The notes beneath the pieces are model-generated. The model was not told where the DNA came from. It made no database searches and worked only from the letters and a program-made list of their open reading frames with translations. This document shows, one piece after another, positions 58,454 through 64,000 of a DNA stretch of 64,000 nt (positions are counted from its first letter, which is position 1; every line of letters starts with the position of its first letter). The translations under genes and the position numbers were made by a program. This DNA is from Pseudomonas mangrovi (GTDB lineage Bacteria > Pseudomonadota > Gammaproteobacteria > Pseudomonadales > Pseudomonadaceae), in contig NZ_QASN01000020.1 of assembly GCF_003052585.1 (NCBI RefSeq), forward strand, positions 620,001 through 684,000, in the 5' to 3' direction.

Positions 58454-58708
58454 CGCCTGCTCTCCTGTGCACCGGGTTGGTTGGAAGTGGCGCCAGTATC
58501 GGCAGCCCCCCTCGCCCACGCAGCACCGCAGTTGTCAGGTGAACCGGACGCGCACTGGACAGAACGTCAAGTGCGCTTCCGACGCTGCAGACGTGAACGC
58601 CGTCATCCCGTGGCGCAGCGCCAAGGACGTATCCTGCGCGGCGCGCCTCCGAGGCCGGCACATCGCCACCACCGCGCGTGACCTTCCGTTGCAGGAGATA
58701 CCCCGACC

Positions 58709-59218
58709 ATGAAACCGCTCGCCGGCGCCCTAGCCGCCCTGTGCCTGTGCTCCTGTGCCAGCGCGAACGACTGCAGCTTCACCTCGCTCGAACTGAGCGC
58801 AGACCCCGCCGCGCCGAGCAACTTCGTCGGCGAGGGTCGTCAGCTGCAGGTGCGCTTCGTCAATGAAAACCCGGACATCAGCGCGCCGGATGCCTTTCCC
58901 GAACCGCCGCTGGTATTGCTGAACAAGGCCACCGGCGTCAGCTGCAGCATCGAGGACGGCGGCATCTGGGCGCGCTCGCCACTGCTGCTGAGCAGCGACG
59001 AAAGCCGCCTGCTGACCTACGAGTTCAGCGGCTCGAATGCCGAGCTGGTGGCCTATGACACGGCCACCTGTGCCGTCGTGCAGCGCCAGGACATTTCCGG
59101 CCAGCGCGCGGGCCTTCGCGACGGTCAGCTGACCCTCGGCCAGCAATGCGATGGCGACGGGCTGGACAGCTGCAAACAACTCGCGCCCCTGCCCACCCAA
59201 ACCTTCTGCGCCCCCTGA
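58709..59218 (+). CDS. tsi1: Tsi1-like periplasmic immunity protein
   Basis: Exported protein of 169 residues that protects against the peptidoglycan amidase Tse1. Signal peptide (MKPLAGALAALCLCSCASA) and mature domain match P. aeruginosa Tsi1 (PA1845) from memory: AFPEPP, IEDGGIWAR, YEFSGSNAELVAYDTATC and QDISGQRAG are the shared stretches. Cysteines are in a disulfide-like arrangement. Immunity gene comes first, 14 bases before the effector gene, as in P. aeruginosa. A CAGGAG site precedes the ATG. Confidence 0.9.
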   Translation: MKPLAGALAALCLCSCASANDCSFTSLELSADPAAPSNFVGEGRQLQVRFVNENPDISAPDAFPEPPLVLLNKATGVSCSIEDGGIWARSPLLLSSDESRLLTYEFSGSNAELVAYDTATCAVVQRQDISGQRAGLRDGQLTLGQQCDGDGLDSCKQLAPLPTQTFCAP

Positions 59219-59232
59219 TCAGGATCCGAAAC

Positions 59233-59718
59233 ATGGAAAGTCTCGACCAATGCATCGTCGCCGCCTGCACCCGCAGCTGGGACATGAGCCATATCGCCGG
59301 CACCCTCAACCGTAACAACTGCTCGGGCTTCGTCCACTCGGTTGCCGCCGAGCTGGGCGTGCCGCTGCCTGCCGGCAATGCCGATTCGATCATGGGCGGG
59401 CTGGCACAGTCCGCGGAATGGAAGAAGCTCGACAATGGCGAGGAGGCAGCCAAAAAGGCGGCCGAGGGTTATCTGGTCATTGCTGGCCTGAAGGGCAACG
59501 AACACCAGCCGGGGCGCAACAATGGCCACGTTGCCGTGGTGATCAGCGGCCCGCTGTATCGCGGCAAGTACCCGCGCTGCTGGAGCGGCAGCATCGCCGG
59601 CTCGGTCGGTCAGAGCCAGGGCCTGCGCTCTATCGGCGAAATCTGGAACCGTACCGACCGCGATCTGGTGAAGTACTACGTCTACGCCACCGTCAGCTGC
59701 CGGGTACCGCGCGGCTGA
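59233..59718 (+). CDS. tse1: Tse1-like type VI secretion amidase effector (Tae1)
   Basis: NlpC/P60-type DL-endopeptidase of 161 residues that cleaves peptidoglycan stem peptides after injection by a type VI system. Catalytic Cys30 in NNCSGFVHSVAAELGVPLP and His99 in NNGHVAVVISGPLYR are present. Extended identity to Tse1 of P. aeruginosa (PA1844, 154 residues) is recognised, for example SLDQCIV, AGSVGQSQGL and WNRTDRD. It has a short insertion (NEHQPGRN) just before the histidine segment. No signal peptide, as expected for a T6SS cargo. Start at 59233. Confidence 0.95.
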   Translation: MESLDQCIVAACTRSWDMSHIAGTLNRNNCSGFVHSVAAELGVPLPAGNADSIMGGLAQSAEWKKLDNGEEAAKKAAEGYLVIAGLKGNEHQPGRNNGHVAVVISGPLYRGKYPRCWSGSIAGSVGQSQGLRSIGEIWNRTDRDLVKYYVYATVSCRVPRG

Positions 59719-60052
59719 CACCCTGCGCGAATGAGCCCGCCTCATCGCCACGCCACCTGCAGCCCCTTCGCCGCCACTGCCAGAGCGGCCGCCTGCGCCA
59801 GCCAGCCGGCGCCGCGAGCGACCAGACGACCCTAGGCAAAAATGGCGCAAGCGTGCCGACCGCTGCACCAGCACGGAAGCGGCGGCCAGGGCGTGACCGA
59901 ACCGAGCCCCGTCGACTGCCGGACCGGCGCTCCAGCACTGCGACCTAGTGTCGCGTCAACCTGAACGAAATTCATGCAAAAGCGGACCAAGGCCGTGGAA
60001 CGCGCGGATTTGCTATGATTCGCGCCCTTTTCACCCAGCTGTCAGGTTACCC
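59719..60052. other. Non-coding gap before metH
   Basis: 334 bases with no convincing gene. Searched by eye for a SAH riboswitch or cobalamin riboswitch; neither core was found, and the leader after the likely -10 element is only about 35 bases. Confidence 0.6.
60011..60019 (+). promoter_or_regulatory. Extended -10 element of metH promoter
   Basis: TGCTATGAT fits the extended -10 form TGnTATnAT, 34 bases before the metH start. A -35 element is not clear. Confidence 0.45.
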
Positions 60053-63775
<3,723 letters not shown>

Positions 63776-63782
63776 GCCCTGG

Positions 63783-63812
63783 CGGGCGTCTTCGCAACGA
63801 ATGCCCGCTTTC
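63783..63812 (+). terminator. Possible metH terminator
   Basis: GCGGGC (63783-63788) pairs with GCCCGC (63804-63809), with inner TTCG and CGAA pairing, followed by TTT. The T-tract is short. A gene starts 16 bases later. Confidence 0.4.
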
Positions 63813-63827
63813 CAGAAGGATCTGTCA

Positions 63828-64000
63828 TGGCTCAAAACCCGTTCTACGTTTATGCGCTGAGACCCGCGCCAGAATCCGGCCAAACCCTTCTACATTGGGA
63901 AAGGCACCGGGAATCGGGCGTGGGAACATCAGGCCCAGGGTGACGGCTCCGAGAAAGGCACACTAATCCGCGAGATTCTGGAAAGCGGCCACAAGGTCAT
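63828..64000 (+). pseudogene. GIY-YIG (LEM-3-like) nuclease gene, frameshifted, runs off window
   Basis: AGAAGGATC precedes ATG 63828, reading AQNPFYVYAL. After the codon at 63857-63859 the expected reading continues only two bases out of phase: DPRQNPAKPFYIGKG, then TGNRAWEHQAQG, GSEKGTLIREILESGHKV to the window end. The GKG and the upstream YVYAL segment are the GIY-YIG core of LEM-3-like nucleases. Two bases are missing (or one is extra) near 63860, so the frame as given is broken, by mutation or by a base-calling error. The 3' part lies outside the window. Confidence 0.75.

Noticed and set aside
59719..60052. Possible SAH or cobalamin riboswitch before metH
   Set aside because: No conserved core was found and the likely transcript leader is only about 35 bases.

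Overview
The window is high-GC chromosomal DNA from a Pseudomonas (sensu lato) close in gene content to P. aeruginosa. Support comes from the MuxB-MuxC-OpmB efflux genes, the block glgA-treZ-malQ-treY-DUF2934-glgX, the Tsi1/Tse1 immunity-effector pair directly before metH, NfuA next to a diguanylate cyclase, and a chromosome dimer resolution (dif) site almost identical to that of E. coli. No tRNA, rRNA, CRISPR array, intact insertion sequence or prophage was found.

Layout. 1-7.6 kb: end of an RND multidrug efflux operon (muxB partial, muxC, opmB). 7.7-10.6 kb: a MocR-type regulator and a CcoG-like copper/oxidase assembly protein. 10.6-11.1 kb: a gene-free stretch with the dif site at 10857-10884, so this is the replication terminus; KOPS-like octamers point towards dif from both sides. 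11.1-13.7 kb: a GNAT-Rnk fusion, an MgtC-like protein and a Yip1-like protein. 13.9-25.3 kb: a tightly packed operon that makes glycogen, debranches it and converts it to trehalose, followed by a PIG-L-like deacetylase. 25.4-27.9 kb: a nucleoside/AMP phosphorylase and a divergent PRPP-synthetase-like protein, coupled. 28-33.5 kb: small unknown, secreted or membrane proteins, a chemoreceptor with a sigma-28 promoter, and an EEP-fold protein. 33.6-50.6 kb: housekeeping and envelope genes (M48 peptidase, YjbR, GH3 hydrolase, PilT/PilU ATPase, PpiC, Kef-type antiporter, YqaA, YbiT-like ABC-F, CSD-DUF1294, epoxide hydrolase, UppP, a second chemoreceptor, NfuA). 50.7-52.6 kb: a REC-CheC regulator coupled to a PAS-GGDEF cyclase.

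The most unusual part is 52.9-58.5 kb on the minus strand: seven co-directional genes of mostly unknown function. In transcription order they are a 243-residue protein, a DUF3592-like membrane protein, three tandem small paralogous exported proteins, an HTH protein with an apparently degenerate ATPase region, and a two-pass membrane protein with a pilin-like periplasmic domain and a cytoplasmic AAA/STAND-type ATPase. It is divergent from tsi1-tse1 and sits between nfuA and tsi1, which are close together in P. aeruginosa. It is the best candidate for an undescribed system here.

The window ends with metH and a GIY-YIG (LEM-3-like) nuclease gene whose frame is broken soon after its start. Starts were chosen by eye from ribosome binding sites and family alignments from memory; no database search was possible.
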